Assembly: GCF_002865645.1 (NCBI RefSeq)
Contig: NW_020194588.1
Coordinates: 62,001 to 126,000, forward strand
Reading direction: 5' to 3'
Length of the DNA stretch: 64,000 nt
Source of the DNA: Hyaloscypha bicolor E
Lineage: Eukaryota; Ascomycota; Leotiomycetes; Helotiales; Hyaloscyphaceae
Made by a program: the position numbers and the translations under genes. This document shows positions 46,001 to 61,900 of this stretch, piece after piece. How positions within the stretch are numbered: the stretch's first letter is position 1; every line of letters starts with the position of its first letter. The notes under the pieces were generated by a model, which had not been told where the DNA came from, ran no database searches, and saw only the letters and a program-made list of their open reading frames with translations.

Positions 46001-49000
46001 AAAGCTCGGATAATATATAAATTTAGTAAATTATTTCAAATTATAATAGAATAAATTAATTTTAATATAGTATAAGAGACTTCTCCTTATAACTATTTAT
46101 ATTCCCAAATTAATAGCCAAATAAAATACAAGATTAGTTATTATAAAATAGATTATTTCTATCCTTAATAAAGAAGTACTTTAAACTATAGGTATTATAT
46201 CTAGACTATAATAATACTCCCTGGCCAGAGAAAGTTAAAGTAGTTAATTTGTATATTAGCTTCCTATTTGATTTCGTAATAGGCTTTAGAGTAATTTTTA
46301 TTATAAACTTTGCTTTTAATTTCTTCTTTATCTCTAGTATAATTATAGCAAAATATAATGATTTTCTAGGATTATAGTATTCTATTAGTATTGCTTTATA
46401 AATTATATATATTTAATACCTATAAGTTAGTTATAATCTTTATAACTAGCCTTAATTAATACGGGAAAATAAAAGAATTTAATATAAATTATAGCTTCTA
46501 AGTAATTATATCTTAGAGATATAATACTATATATTTATAAGTAGGGATACTAGCCTTATAAGAATAAAGCGGGATAATAGCCAATTTAAACTAGTAGGGG
46601 CTTATATAGAAGAGAGACTAAAAGTGAGTTATACTTTTATAAATAGAATAACTAAAGAATTAATTAGTAATAGTTCTCTTAAGTAATTCATATAAATATA
46701 AAACCTTTTATTTATTATTCTCAAGTAAACTTATCTATTCCAATTAACTTACCCCTATATAACTCGAGTACTATACTAGTATACTCTTTTCATTTAAGGC
46801 TAGACACGTATTTGGCTCCCAAAAATCGTAATATTACCTCTATCTAGAGATTTCTCTTATTCTTAATATATATACTTAATTGCTATATGCGAGCAAATTA
46901 GCTAATTATAACCTTTAGTACCCTAATATTAATTATACGGGTTATAACTCTCCTAATTAATATTAAAATCACATATAAGGATTTTCTAAAACCTTTATTA
47001 AATACGCCAAGTATAAGGTAAATATAGCTATACTAACTAATATCTATAAAAAAGAAATATCCTCTTTCTTATATATTAAATATAGGGATCTCGGTAAAAA
47101 GAAATTCTATTAGCTAGGAACTAGCTATCCCTACTAATAAACTTCTTATAAAGTTATACCCTCTTAACTAAATATAGTACTAACCAAAATATTAGAATAG
47201 CTAGTAATTAGAGCTAACCCTATAAGTTCAAATTACCCTACTAACTCTAATAGTAAAGGGAATAACTATTAATTAAGTTTATATAACTATATAAATAATA
47301 TACCTATACTTAAGTATAAGGCTAATATTTATAAAGATCTCTTTAGCAGGGCCTGGTATAGGAAGAAGTACGAATTCTATATTATAATCTATAATCTCCT
47401 ATATCTTAGCCTCGAGGACCTCTTTAATTTTTATAACTAAAGGGCCTTTTCTTTATCTAATTCAGTTAAGGGTTCTATTAGAATAGTTATAATTAGGTAT
47501 AACTACTTTAAGGCTAGTAAGAGCTAATACTTTGCCGTTTCTTGGCTTGTTTTGGCTATAAGTTCTTCTGAGAATACTAATAGCTCTCTAATACTAATCT
47601 TTAAAAGTACTATTATTAAAGTCTATTTTAAATCCGAACTAGGATATATTTATATCTGCTCGGTAATTTAGTTTCTATTAGGAATAATATAGTAAAGAAA
47701 TAAAGTAACCTATAAATGGCTATAATAAATATATTAATAATAATCTTATAGAAGAGCTTAGCTAGTTATTTATTAATATCCTATCTCTAGCCCTATATAA
47801 TAGCCTAATTAATTCCTCTGCTCCTCTATTTTAATACTAATAAGAAGTCAGGAAAGTATATTAATATTAGCCTATATACTAAATAATACTAAGGGGCGGT
47901 ATACTAATAGTTAAGTAATAGAATAAGCCGGGAGAACAAACTACCTATTATAATCTTCGTAATTAACTCCCCTGCTATAGAATATAAAAGGCCTAATAAG
48001 AATAATATATATACTTATTTTCTTAAAAATTATTAGGCTATTTTCGTGGCTTGGATATTTTTATTTATAATAATGGCTTTAATAAGTATTAGTAAGTCCG
48101 TTATTACTATATTTAATATAGTATACTCTTTAATCCGAAGTAAAGATTATAAACTATAGGTAGTATAGTAACTAATATATTCCAGGATCTAGAGTAACTA
48201 ATTGAGGTTATTCGAGGTTAGTAGTAATACCTAGAATACGGTAATACTTCTTAAGAAAATATAAGGTAATAGATAACTTTTTAACTTACTAAAACCTAAT
48301 AAACAAGATACTATAGCTAGAACTAAGTAATAGACCGGCTATCTAAGGAAAAAAGGAAATGCGAATATAGTTATATACTTACCTACTAAGAGTAGTTTGT
48401 ACTTTATTAATTACCCGACTTTATATAAAGGCTTCTTATAATAATATTATTTACTAGCCTAATTTATAATCTTCTTATATCCTAATTAAACTACTCTTTA
48501 TAAAGGAAATAAGTAGGAAAGAGCAAGCTCAAATAAAACCATATTACTAATACCTAATATAATAGTCTCTAACTACGGGCTATTAATCCGTAATATCCTT
48601 TAACTAAAACCATTACTTTCTACTACTTCCCATAATACCTCTAAAAATCTTATACCCTTCCTATAACTTCATAACTAGCCTCACGTTTGCTTCCGGGGCC
48701 GGCCTTACTATTTCTTCTATTACTAGTTATCTGAGATATTAGCTTTACTAATACTTGCTCGGATTATATAGTAGTACTACTAGATTGCCTCTGGGGTCCG
48801 GTAAGAGAGAAGTAAAGGAGTTTTAGTAATCTCTTCCTATAAGTAGCTATCCTTGTCCCTTATCTTAAGTACTATAGTATCCTCTTTATCTATTTACTAA
48901 AGATACTTTATCTAAGAACAAATAGTAACAGGATATATCTTGGAAAATATACTAGTATAAAGGGTTATAGCCTCTATAGAAGTAGCCTCCTTATTAGAGT

Positions 49001-49190
49001 ATATACCTAAGGCTTCGGAATAGAGGTATTCCGGGATATACTATAGCTAGAACTCAAGACTATATATTATCTTATCCCTAATCTTAGTATATTTTAGGAA
49101 GCTATAAAAGGGCTATTCCTAATACTCTATAAATAGTACCGACTTTATTATAATAAAGGGACTATGAGAGGTTTACAAAGAGTAATAGTA
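43041..49190. other. RIP-eroded DNA, unidentified relics
   Basis: TA-rich throughout with isolated higher-GC islands. On the minus strand around 45700-45250 a frame reads YLHLEILKLYNLAQDITYT and LTRGIRNIVFKIAFL with RIP-type stops. On the plus strand around 47200-47650 another reads KANIYKDLFSRAWYRKKYEF. Neither is recognised. No reverse transcriptase, integrase or long terminal repeat could be picked out. The open frame 43404-43589 is AT-driven. Confidence 0.35.
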
Positions 49191-50720
49191 GTTATTATTA
49201 GCTACGGGTACCGGCTTATTAGGTAGTATTAGGGTATTATTAGTAAGTATAGAGGGAAGCTTCTGCTATTTTACAGGTTATGGATCCTCGTTATTCTTGT
49301 TACCTGTATTATGGCTCTAATTACTAGCTTTGGGGTAATATATATTACTGCCCTTAGTCTTATTCGGATACCGCCGCTTCTCTCCCTATTATCTCGGCTC
49401 CTTGCTATTACCGCTACTACCGCCGTCCTCCCTTATTAGCTCTACTACTACCTCCTATTACTACTATTACTCTCGTACCTCCTTTTCCCGGTCCTAACTA
49501 TAATATCGAGGGCTATATCCGAGCTCGTCTAATATACTATAACTAGTTCTGCCTCGATTATATTCCTGCTTAGTTTAAGGATATAGCGGTTTAGTAAAGG
49601 TATAGTAAGGATATAGCGAGTTAGTAGCAGGAGCCAGTAATAATTTCTCCTGCTTTTTATAAGCTAGTTATATATCTCTTTCTAGCTTAGAGGCATTTTT
49701 ATTATCCCTTTCTTTACCCTTCTCGCCTAATAGCTAGGGTAGAGTATAGGGTACTAGTTCGTCTGGTATGCCTCCTATTCCGTTATTATTATACTAGTTA
49801 ATCTAGTCCTATAAGAACCTAGGAAAATAGTAGTAAGAGTAAGGCTAGGCTAGTACGGATATTAAAGCTAAACTATCCTATTCGAGTAGAGGAATTAGGT
49901 AGAGGTTATTATTAATATAATACTTGTTTTTAATATCCTATTATAGCCCTCTACTTGGCTTAGAGATAGGATTAGTACTAGTATTAACCGAGACGGAAAT
50001 AATAATAGCTTTAGGTACAGATTCGGGAATATCTAACTTATTTTTTTTAAGAACTACCGGGCTATCTATATATAAGTTAGGAGGCTATTTAATATATAGT
50101 AATAGGGAATTAGGGTATATATCTCGAGTGCCTTAGCTATTACCTATACCTGGTCTGGGGTCCGGATTAAGACAGCTCCTATTTATATTAAGAGTAGGCC
50201 CTTTAAGGTACTAGGGGATATCCGGAAAGTTCTAGTATATTATTGAGATCCCGTTATTTGAGAAAGCCAGGAGCTTATTAATTAAGGATAAACTATTATC
50301 TACTTTAGTATTACTATTAGTAGGGTTATTATAGTAGCCTATAAATATATATATAATAGATTAGCCAGGTCTATTTCTAGAATTCTCTCTTATTATACCT
50401 TGAGCTTTAATTATATTACCTTCCTACTAAAATACGGAGTTATACCCCTAGTACTAAGCCAGTATAATAGTAGACTTGGGCTATTTACTATACTCGAGTA
50501 TTTCGTCTGCTTTATTATATAGTAATACTAGCTAGCTATATAAGCTAGTTATTGGGCCAGATTTACTATTCTCGTATATATACAGTAAAGTATATTTGGA
50601 AAGTATTAGGTTTAAAGAAGGCTTCCAAAATTAGATATAACCCAAATTAATAATAGCTATAGTAAAAAATTTAAAGGAGATAAAAGAAGTTAGGTCCTAG
50701 CAAAATTATTAATTTTATAA
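49191..50720 (+). other. Long RIP-eroded frame, unidentified
   Basis: The plus strand keeps one readable frame for over 1 kb with mostly TAG stops: LLATGTGLLGSIRVLLVS (49200), a Ser/Tyr-rich part, an open piece at 49924-50136 (LTETEIIIALGTDSGIS), then GYISRVPQ and ALLYSNTSQLYKLVIGPDLL (about 50500). The bias to Leu, Ile, Ser and Tyr may mean the true strand is the other one. Family unknown. Confidence 0.25.
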
Positions 50721-52210
50721 TTTATAATTTTATTAAAGAAATAGGAGATACGGAAGGCTTATATAGCCGGCCTATAGGTAATACTAAAGTAAAGATAGGC
50801 CCGTCTTTTTACCTTACCCTCTATATCTATTTACTATTTATAATTATTATACTATTATTACTAGCCTGTTCCCTATCTACCCAAAATACTATAAGAAATA
50901 ATATAGTATATAAAAACTTCTCTCTCTTCCTTTATTTTCCGGTCTCTATTCCCTATACTCCGTAAGACGTGCCTTGTCTTATAAGAATTAGAGAAGTCCG
51001 CTTATAAGGCAGTATTTAATATTATATGGGATTTAACCCAATATCCTATAAAGAGCTAAGCTTATATAACCTTCCTAGATAGCAGACCTATCGGCTAATA
51101 TACTTCTTATTACTAGTATATAGAGAAAATAATCCTTATATAGGCTCGAGGTATCCGATTTATCTTACTAAGAATATAAGGGCTAAATATTATAAAGTCC
51201 CGAGATCAGAAGGCTCCGGATCTGTCTATATTCTATACTCTGCTACCTGTCTATCCCACCTATATATCCGATAACGTTACCGTTAATCGAGAGATTGTAA
51301 GAGGATCTATAAATTCCTACTCTTCTGCCCTGCCTATTTCGGACCTGGAATGAGTTTCCCCCTTTTCTCTATCCCTATATTAGTAGCTCGGATAAAGGGG
51401 AATTACAGTAGCTATATTAACGGGCATTATTATATAACAGTTTTCGAAAGAGGGGCTATCGAGATTTCGGACTAAAGGATATTAAAGCTAGAAACTCTAA
51501 CTATCTAATCTCCTGCTACTATATATGCAGATATCGGTCCTTCTCATTATAGATCAGCCCAAGTCTAGGTATACAAATGCAAACCCCTTGCCTTCTGCTA
51601 GGCCAAAGAAGCTTACCGAGATAACTAATGCCGCCGGCGATACGTAATTAAACTACGGTATAGCTAGGCAGTAGCCGGCCATGTTACCGTACGGCATTTT
51701 CTCGATTGGCTATGTCATAATGTACCAGACGTATGGCCAAAGCAGAGTCTACTATTATGGTTTACTGACAAGTACTGCGGTTGAGGGCCGTAATGGTGCG
51801 ACGGCAAGCGGGAGGTTAGTATTGAGATCAAGCTCAAGGCTCGTATCTCGGCTAATATGATGTGATTCGGAGGATGGGCCGCCGTTGTAGATGCTTACGA
51901 GTATTGAAGATCGAGGGGAAGATCGAGGAGATCCAGGGAATCGAGGATTCTGGCTTCAGACTATATGTCGCCCCAGGGCCCTCAGCTACGGTGAGGCCGA
52001 CGGAGGTGGTAGTAGTAGGTGAGGGGTAAGGATAGGCGTATAACGAGACCGAGCGGCCAGGTGATGGGAAGGTATTGGGGAAGGTATTAAAGGAGGAGGA
52101 TAGTTAAAAGAGGGGGGGCCCCGTATGGTCTTTATAGATATTGAAAGCGGCGGCGGGCCTGTGTATGCGCCTTGCCCGATCCGGGGGCCGCTAAACCCGG
52201 GGGGGCTAAT
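50721..52210. other. Transition region; GC-rich edge of the AT block
   Basis: GC rises from 51530 to 52210, ending in G- and C-runs (52110-52130 and 52180-52210) that stop abruptly at about 52215. On the minus strand 52070-51880 reads TFPSPGRSVSLYAYPYPSP and VGLTVAEGPGATYSLKPE, protein-like but unrecognised, followed by stops. Confidence 0.35.
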
Positions 52211-52214
52211 ACTA

Positions 52215-55200
52215 TGGTATAGATTATAAAATTAATTTACAAATAGCTTATATTATAATTTATTAGAGAATATTATAAAGTCAAGTTATATTAATAAAAG
52301 AATATTAAATAAATTAATTAAGTTCTATTATTATTTTTAGTATTTTATTATTTATATTAAAGTAAGCTTTATAAGTATTTATATAGTAAATATAACTAGA
52401 TTTAAATATTAATATATATAATATTATATTTAAATAATTTAATAAAGCCTTAAAGTATTTTTTAAAATTAATAAGAAAAACTTATATTTAAAATAAATAA
52501 AATTATAAATTATAAACCATAATTTATATTTGTCTTATAAATATTTTATAAATATTTTATAAACTTTATATTAATTAATAATAGAATTTAATTACTTTAG
52601 TATAAGTTATAGGCTTAAAAACTTATATAAGTTATATTATATTATAGGGAATTAAATAATAAGAACTAGCTATAATAATATTATAAGAAAAGTTAAATTA
52701 AACATTTTTTTTAAATAAAGCTATTTTCGAATAAATTATTATTTTAATATTTTAATACCTTTATATAATTATATAATATTTATATATAAATTAATTAAAA
52801 TAAGAATTTTTTTTATTTTTAATTAAATAAAGTTTTTTTAAAAAAAATCAGTATATTAAGATAATTATATAAAAAGTAATATTTAATAAAACTAAATTTT
52901 ATTAGAATTTACTTAAAGTATTAGATTTTTATTAATATTTTTAATATATAAATTAAAGCTTAAATTATTTAGAAATAATAAATATTTTAATTATTTTATT
53001 TTTTATTTATTAAAATAAAGATTCTTTTCTTAAATAAAGAAGTATTAATAATAAAATTACTTAAAATAAAATAAATAATAAATATATAAAAATTAAAGTT
53101 ATTAGAAATATAAAAATATAATTAAATTTATATAACTAATATAGATTTAATAATAATTAGAAATTATTAATATTAAATATTTTTAGCCTTTATATTTTCT
53201 AGTAATTTATTTATATTTATATAGTTTTAAGCTTAATACTTAGTAATAATATCTTTAAATATAATTAAAAAGCTAGGCTTAAATATTTTTTTTAAATATA
53301 TATTATTTCTAAGTTTAAAAGCTTTTTATAAAGTTTAAATCTTATTATTATTTTATAAAAAATAAAGCCAAAAATAAAAGGCTTATTTTTTATTAAAATA
53401 TTTATAATTTTAGAATATTTATAACTAGTTTTATAATAACTAAATGAGTTTTATTTATTAATTAAAAAGCTAGTAAAATTATTAAGTTTTATTTTAAAAC
53501 TTTAATTAAGGAAAATATTATTATATAATATATCTTAAAAATATATTAAAAGATTAAAGTATTTTATAAGCTTTTATAATATTAATAAATATATTTTTTT
53601 CTTTTTATAAATAATACTTTAATATTTGAGGCAAACTTAATAATAATATTAAAATAAATAATTAATATTATATTATTTATTCTTATTATATTTTTATTAT
53701 AATAATTATATTCTTATACTTATTATATTAGAAATTAGTAAAAAAAAAGAATCTAATATATTTTATTAATAAAAGAATATATAATATATTAAATATTTTA
53801 AATAAAATATCTCATTATTATAATATTAAAAGTAAATTATAAATTAATTTAGATATAAAAATTATAATATTAATTAGAGTTAAAAGAAATTTAGAAATAG
53901 AAATTCTTTAGTTATATTAAAATATATTATTAAATATTTAAAAAAGTTAAAACCTTAAAGTTTAGAAAAATTTATTAATTAATTACTTAAATTATTTAAT
54001 TACTTATAAAATTTTAAATTATTATTTAAATAATTAAATAATTTGAATAATTAACTAATAATATCTTTTAATTAATATTTTTAATAATTAATTAATTTAT
54101 ATTAAAGACTTTTTATAAAGGTTTTATTATATATATTATATTCTAAATTAAGGTTAAGTTTTATTTTTATTTTTAATATATTTTAAAAATAATATTTAAA
54201 TATAATCTTTTATAATATTCTTTACTTATATAAATAATTTTATAATTATATTTAATATATTATATAAATTCTAGTAATAGCTTTATATATTTTATATATA
54301 AATTTAAAAGAATTAAGTTTTTAAAACCTTTTATAGAAAGTTTAAAACTATTATTTATTTAAATATATAATAAGCCTATATATATTATAATAGAAAATTA
54401 AGAACTAATTCCGCGATTAGGTTATATACTATTAGCTATTTATTAACTTATATATAGCTCTTTTTTCTTTTTTTCCTCTCTCTTTTTACTAAAATAATAT
54501 CTTAAATACTCAAATTCTTAATATATATTTTAATATTCTTACGTGTTTCTCTTTAATATTCTTTAAATATTACAAGTTTTAATTTCTTTTTTATTTCTTT
54601 ATATATCTTTGTTTTTATTTTATTCTTATTTTTTAAAATTATATTTAAAATAAAATAAAATAATAATATATTATATTATTATAAAAATAAACTAAAAATA
54701 TATTATATTATTATAAAAATAAACTAAAACAATTTTTTTCTAATATTAATTAAAGATATTAATTAGGGTAAAAGTATTAATAACTTATAATTAGTTATTT
54801 AAGTTTCTTAAAAATCTTAAATTAGATTTTTTAATATAAGAATAAGCTAATATATATAACTTTTATATTAAAATTATAAAAAAAGATTTTTTAAAATAAT
54901 ATTTTAATTTAAGGAAATTTATATATTAATTAATTAGGTTTTAGTTTTTAAGCCTTATAAGGCTCTTATATCTAGTTTTAGGAACTTATTTATTAAATTT
55001 CTAGGTTTTTTTAAGTTTATTTTTTATATTTTAAAATAAATATATTTTTAACTTATTTAATTTAAATAACTATTATTAATTCAAATTTTATAAAAAGCTT
55101 ATATTTAAATAGCTTATACTAAATATAATAATAAAATAAAATAAATAATGAATTAAATCAAATATAAGAAAAGACTAAAGTTTTAGTATTTTATATATAA

Positions 55201-58200
55201 GTACTTTTATTTTAAATTGGTAGCCTATTTGCTTTTAATTAATACCTCTAATTATAGTAATTAATATCCCTAATTAATATTTAAAAAAGAAATTATTTTA
55301 GTTTTTTTCTTATTATAAATAAATCTATAATAATATAAATTATATAAAACCCGACTTAAATAATAATATATTTAAGATTTATTTATTTTTGCTTTTATAT
55401 TTATTATATAATAGTTATTTAGTAATATAGCTTATTTAAGAAATTATTAAATTATTATTTTATTTTAAATAAATATAATAATATATAAGAATTTTAAATT
55501 ATTAAATTTCTCGAATTCTTTTATAATTGAAACTATATATATTAGAATTTAATATAAAGATATAATATAATTATAAAAGGATTTATGTATCTTATAAATT
55601 AAAGCCTAAATATATTGGGTTTTTTTTAATTAAAACCGAATTATTAATTAAATTATATAAAACTAAAACTAGATATTTAAATCTAATTTTATTATTTTAT
55701 AATTTCTTAAAAACTTATTTTTATTAATATAAGATATTTTATTAAAATTATTAAAGAAATATTAATTGGCTTAATAAAATAATTAGTTTATATTTTTATA
55801 TAAATTTCTTTATTAATTTATACTAGTTATAATTAATTTCCTTTTAATGTTTTATTTCTATAAATAAATATATTATTTAATAAATTTAAACTTTATATAA
55901 TAATTATAAAATATAATTTCTTTATTATAATATAATAATCTATAATAGATATATATTATTAAAAAAAATATTACTTGAATATTAAATTAGGCTTATAATT
56001 ATTATTAATATTAATTTATAAAATATTTATAATTACATTTTCTTAATATATATAATAAGTTATATAAGAAATTCTCTTTTATTTTTTTTCTAGTTTCGCG
56101 AAAATTTATTAATTAATATTAGAAATATTAATAATTACTTTTAAAAAAGGAATTTAAAAAAGGAATTTAAAAAAGGTTTTGAGGCTTGAAGTAATAAAGA
56201 ATTAAGTCAGGAAAATGCTTGAATTTTCTTTTAATACTAGTAGTTTTTTTGCTTAAAGAAAAGAAAATAATAATAAATATAAGTAGGAAATTCGAGTTTC
56301 GAGAAATAAAATAAGCTATTATAATTAAGAATAAAGTAATTAATAAGAAAAGGGAAATAATATATTAAATACTTTAAAAACCTTAAAAATAATAAAATAT
56401 TAGTAAAAGATTTCTAACTTTATTATTTATGATTTTATTAATATTAATATTTCTTTATAATAAGGTTATAATTTATATTAAACTAATATTAGAAAAATAC
56501 TAATAAGCTTAGTTTATTTTAATAAAATTTATTATTAGTTCTTTATTTATTTCTTATATTATTATAAATACTTCTTTTTTATCTTTTTTTAAAATATAAT
56601 TTTAAAGCTATTATATTAAATAATTTCTTGAAATACTTTTATTTAATTAAATATATTCTTATAGATATCTTATTAGTATTTAGTACAAGTTTAGATATAA
56701 GAATTTCTTAATTAAATAACTTAATAATATTATTTAATACTTTTAATAATCTAATCTTAATAAAATAAATCATATAAATTCCGGTAAATTATTAAACTAA
56801 TTTTTGCCTAAAATATCAATAAGCTATTCGAGAACTATTTATTAAAGAGCTTATTTCTTGAATTTAATTATTATTAAGAAATATATATTTATTAAATAAA
56901 CTTTCTAAATTCTTAATAAAATATTATTAAATAATTCTTGAATTTAATTATTAATAAATAATAAGAATAATAGTAAATAATTAATTAATACCAAGTATTT
57001 ATTTCTTATTTATTATATTAAAAACTTGTTTTTAATTTATTACTATTTTCTTTTTTATATTTTCTTAATATTAAAAAAGTTATTTTAACTATTTTTAAAT
57101 CTCAAAAATATAATAACTTAATCTATATATTAAGTTCTCTTGTTAAATTAGTATAAAGTTAAACTTATTTTATAAAAGGAATTAGGTACTTTTATATTTT
57201 AATATATTTATAATAATCTTTCTTATTTAGTTATATATAATTTATTTATATAATAATTCTTGAATTTAAATATATTCTTATATTTTTATAAGGCATTTAT
57301 ATTATTTATTTAATAATATAATTAATTAATTAATTAAATGCTATTAAACTAAATAAAATTACTAAATAATTAGCTTTTTTTACTTTTAATTAATAAATTT
57401 AATATATCTTATTACTATTAGTTAGTTTCTTAATATTATAATTAATTCTTTAAATAAATAAGGTATTTCTAAATCGAATAGCTTATATTAGTATTATTTA
57501 ATAATTTCTGAATTTTAATAAGTATTAATAATTTAGATATTTTTATAAGTAATTTATTAAAAAAAGTATTTATAATATTATAAAGCTTTAAAATAATTAT
57601 TTAATATTATTAACTTTCTAATATATTTTCTAAAATATAGCAAATAATAATTAGAAATCGGTAATTAAAATAATACTAAGATTTAATTATAGCTTATTTA
57701 ATAAATAATTGGTTTTAATAATTAGTAATAAATAATACTTATATATAAATTAGTTATATTTTTTTAAGCTAAAATAATATAAAATTAAATTATATATAAA
57801 TAAAATATAACTAGTTAAAAAGTCAAAAGTTTATTAGGCTTAAATATTTACTTTAAAACTTATTTAAGATATATTCTTTTAAATAAATATTAATCTAAAA
57901 ACTATTAATAAAAATCTTAATAATACGAGAATTCTTATTTACTTTAAAATAAATATATCTTATATATATATATATAATATATTTATTATTTACTTTTTAT
58001 ACTTTAATTAATAATAGTTTATTTAATAAAGTTAAAACTAGAATCTTATATATAAGCTATAAATTTTTTAAATTTAAGACCTTTATTTAGTTCTTATATA
58101 TTAATTATAATAATTAATATTATTTTCTTTCTAATTAAATATTAAAAACTAGAATTATATAAATTTTATTAATATCTTATATTAATATCTTTCTTTTTTA

Positions 58201-61200
58201 TATTACTTTATAAGAAATTAATATAGTAAGTTTAATTATTTAAATATTAATATATTATATTATAATTATAAGCTATAAATATATTTAAGAATTAAGAAAT
58301 ATTATATTAATTTAATAAGCTTATTAATTTATTTAAAAAATTAAAGAATTAGCTTTCTTAATTAATAATTCGATATTAGTTATATATAAATAAGCCTTTA
58401 AATAAAAATATAAGAATATAGATTCTTATTATAAACTTTTATATTTTCTAATATTTAATTCTTTAAACATTTTTTCGGAATTTTCTTATTTTAATAATAT
58501 ATATAATAATATTTATTATTTTTATATTAATAATAACTTTAATATAATTTATTTTATTTTTAAATAATTTGTATTTATTATTTATTATTATATTTTTTAA
58601 TTTAATATTAATATTATTTTTAGCTTTAAATTTTTTATTTTAGTTATATTATAATATTAGAAATCCCAAATTAAGGGTTTTATTAAATTTAATAAAACTT
58701 AAGCTAATAAATACTTTATATATAAGATTAATAATTTTAATTTTAATATAAAATATAATATAATATTTTATTTTAGCTTTTTTAAAAAGGGCTTCGAATA
58801 TAATAAATTAATAATTTTAGACTAATAATAATTTTATTAATAAAAGTCTTATAATATTTATTAATAAAGATATTTCTTTTAATAAAATTAGAAAGTTTTT
58901 ATATAAGAAAAAAATAAAAACCAAATTATTAATATTATTATTATTAATATAAACTTTTTATATTATATAAAGAAAGTTATTCTTATAATTTTAATAAAAG
59001 TAATAATATTTATTATATAGCTCTAAATATAAGTTTTATTAAATTATAAAAAATAATAACAAGCTTTTATATTAAAAATTTATAATTTAAAAGACAATTA
59101 TTATTATTAATAAAATAAATATAATTAATTTAAATATATTTAATATTATTATTAATTAATAAAAGATTATAAGATTTCTAAATAAAAGCTTATTTAATTT
59201 TCTAGTAAATTCTTTATTATAATTTTTACTAGTTAAAAAACTAGAAGTATTAAAAATATAAATAATTGAATTATTTAATACTAATTTACTAATATTATTA
59301 TCTTAAATTAGTATATTAAATAAAATAAAAATTTATATTAGATTTAGAGAATATAATTATTATTATTAAGCTTAATATTCTTTATTATTATATTAATTAC
59401 TATTAAATAAAATACTTTACTTGAATTTATATTTTTTAATATTATATAATTAAATTAAAATTATAAGTTTGTTTTATTTATATATAAAGAACTTGCTATA
59501 ACAAATTAATTAAAATACTAGAATTTTCTTTTCTAGTTTTTTTATATATATTTTTTAAATACTAGCTATATTTCTTATAAATCTTTATATTATTTTAAAA
59601 TAAATATATAATATATATAATATTACTTTAAATATTTTATTATTATTAATAATATAGTATATTACTAATTATATATTTATTAATAAACTTCTTTAAAATA
59701 AATATTTTATATATAAAACCTTTAATGTATGGTTTTTTCTAATAAAGTAATTTATAATATTTTTAGTTTAAAGATTTTAATTTTAAAACAATTTCTATTT
59801 TTTATTAAAAATACTTTATATAAAAAAAACAAGTTTTTATATATCTTATATTTAGCTTAATTAATTATAAAATTCAAGGCTTAATACTTATAATTATATT
59901 TTTTAACCTTAAATATAATTTTATTACTAGAGAATAAAATAATTATGAAAAATATTACTTAATATATATATAATTATTATAATATTAATTTTTATATAAA
60001 TTATATTTTCTATAAAAAATTAATACAAAAAATCTCTAATTTTGGCCAGATTTTTAATTAATAATAAAAATAATAAAACTTTATATATTTTAATAAGAAA
60101 TTATAATATTATAAAGAAAATAAAGTTTTTTATTTTATTTATTATAAAATATTCTTTTTAATTTTTTATTATTTAATAATTATTTCTGCTTTTACTTTTA
60201 TATTAATTTACTAATATAATATTTAAAATTATTTTAATCTTAAATATATTATTTAATTATAAAATATTTTTAATATAAAAGTACTTAACTATTTAAGTTA
60301 TAATAATTAATATTATATAAGTATTACAAGTTAGTTTTAGCTAAGATTCCAAGCTATAATTTAAATCAAGCTTAGTATTTTAATAGTCTTAGCCGCACTT
60401 ACTTATCCACTGCCACACCTCACTCTCTCTTTTCTCCTTAGCTTTAGATTCTATAAGACATCGAAATCATAAATCTTTAAGCCTTATTTTATTAATTCAT
60501 TTCTGCTATTATATAAACCTTTATTTTATTTATTATAAAAATACTAATTATATTAGAATTTTATAATTTCTAATAACTAATAATTTTGCTAATAAGAATA
60601 TAACTTTAAAATAAGAAATATTTAAATTTAATATTTGAATTTGTATATCTTATAATTAAAATATTGCTTTTAATAAATAAGACTTTTACTTTAAAATAGG
60701 TTTTTTTTTAAAAAAAAATTCTTTTCTTTTAATTTTTAATAAAATATAAAAGCTTTTATATTAGGTTATATTTAGAAATATTTATTATATATTTTATTTT
60801 TCTTTTAAAAGAAAAAAATCTTTTTAATAGCTTATTAAAGTAATTAATATTATAATTTCTAATAATATAAACTAAATATTTTATAAATTTATTTCCAGAT
60901 ATTAATATATCTCGAATATTTCTTTTTATATTAATAATATAGATAATTTATTTAGTCTAATAACTAATATAAATAATTTCTTATTTATTTATATTATAAC
61001 TAGATATAATTAACTTTAATTTATTTCTTTTTTAAGTAATTTAATAATATTATTTACTTTTTTTTATTCTTTAGTTATTCTATTAATTAATTTCTTGAAC
61101 TAATTCTTTATATTAATTACTAATATAATAAGCCTATTTAGTACTTCTAGTATGACTTTTATAAAACTAATTATATATTATTTCGAACTTTATTTATAAG

Positions 61201-61900
61201 GCCAAAATATAATTATTTTCTTTTTAAATAATATAACTAATACAAATTTTACTAATTATATATAAATAAAAGAGACCTCGAATTATATCTTATATTATAA
61301 TATATTAAATAAGTTTATAAAAGTAGTTTATAAAACCGAATTACTATTTTATATTTAGAACTAAAATAATATTATATATTATTAAAAATAATTTTAAAAG
61401 TAATAATAATAAATATTTAATATTCTTTAAGTAAATTATTATTATAAATAATTTTTTTCCTTATATATATATAACGGGTTTATAATAGCCAAAAATAGAA
61501 TTATACTAAATATGAAATATAATATATTTAACTTTAGTAATTAAGCTATAACAATAATTAAATTATTAGTACTAGAATATTAATTAAAAAATAAAAAGCC
61601 TAGCTACTTATTTAATATATGCAATATATTTTATCTTAAAAGCCCTTTAAATAATATAATAATAATACTATTTAAGAAATATAAGGCTAATTATATTATT
61701 AATTTAAGATAATAAAAAGGCAAAGTTTTTAATATAAATATATTAACCTTTTTATAATTATAACTTCTCTAATAATATAATTAATAATATATAACCAAAG
61801 GACTAGTTTATAACTAAATAAATTAATAGTAGAAACTAATAATTAAAAGGTTATAAAAGTACGAACTGGTTTTTTATTTTTTTGTTTTTTTACTTTTTCT
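52215..61900. repeat. 9.7-kb extremely AT-rich block
   Basis: Sequence is almost only A and T (TA, TTA, ATAA and similar), with no open frame of 60 codons on either strand. Both boundaries are sharp. Two short islands of higher complexity occur: 54405-54560 (with CCGCGATTAGG and a pyrimidine run) and 60340-60480 (with CTTAGCCGCACTTACTTATC and a CT-rich run). Best read as fully RIP-saturated repeats; a centromeric or other heterochromatic domain is possible but not shown by the sequence. Confidence 0.8.

Noticed and set aside
43041..49190. LTR or LINE retrotransposon
   Set aside because: Length and RIP damage suggested it, but no reverse transcriptase, integrase, RNase H motif or pair of long terminal repeats could be found by eye.
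52215..61900. Mitochondrial DNA insertion
   Set aside because: AT content alone would fit, but no mitochondrial gene, rRNA or tRNA sequence is readable anywhere in the block.
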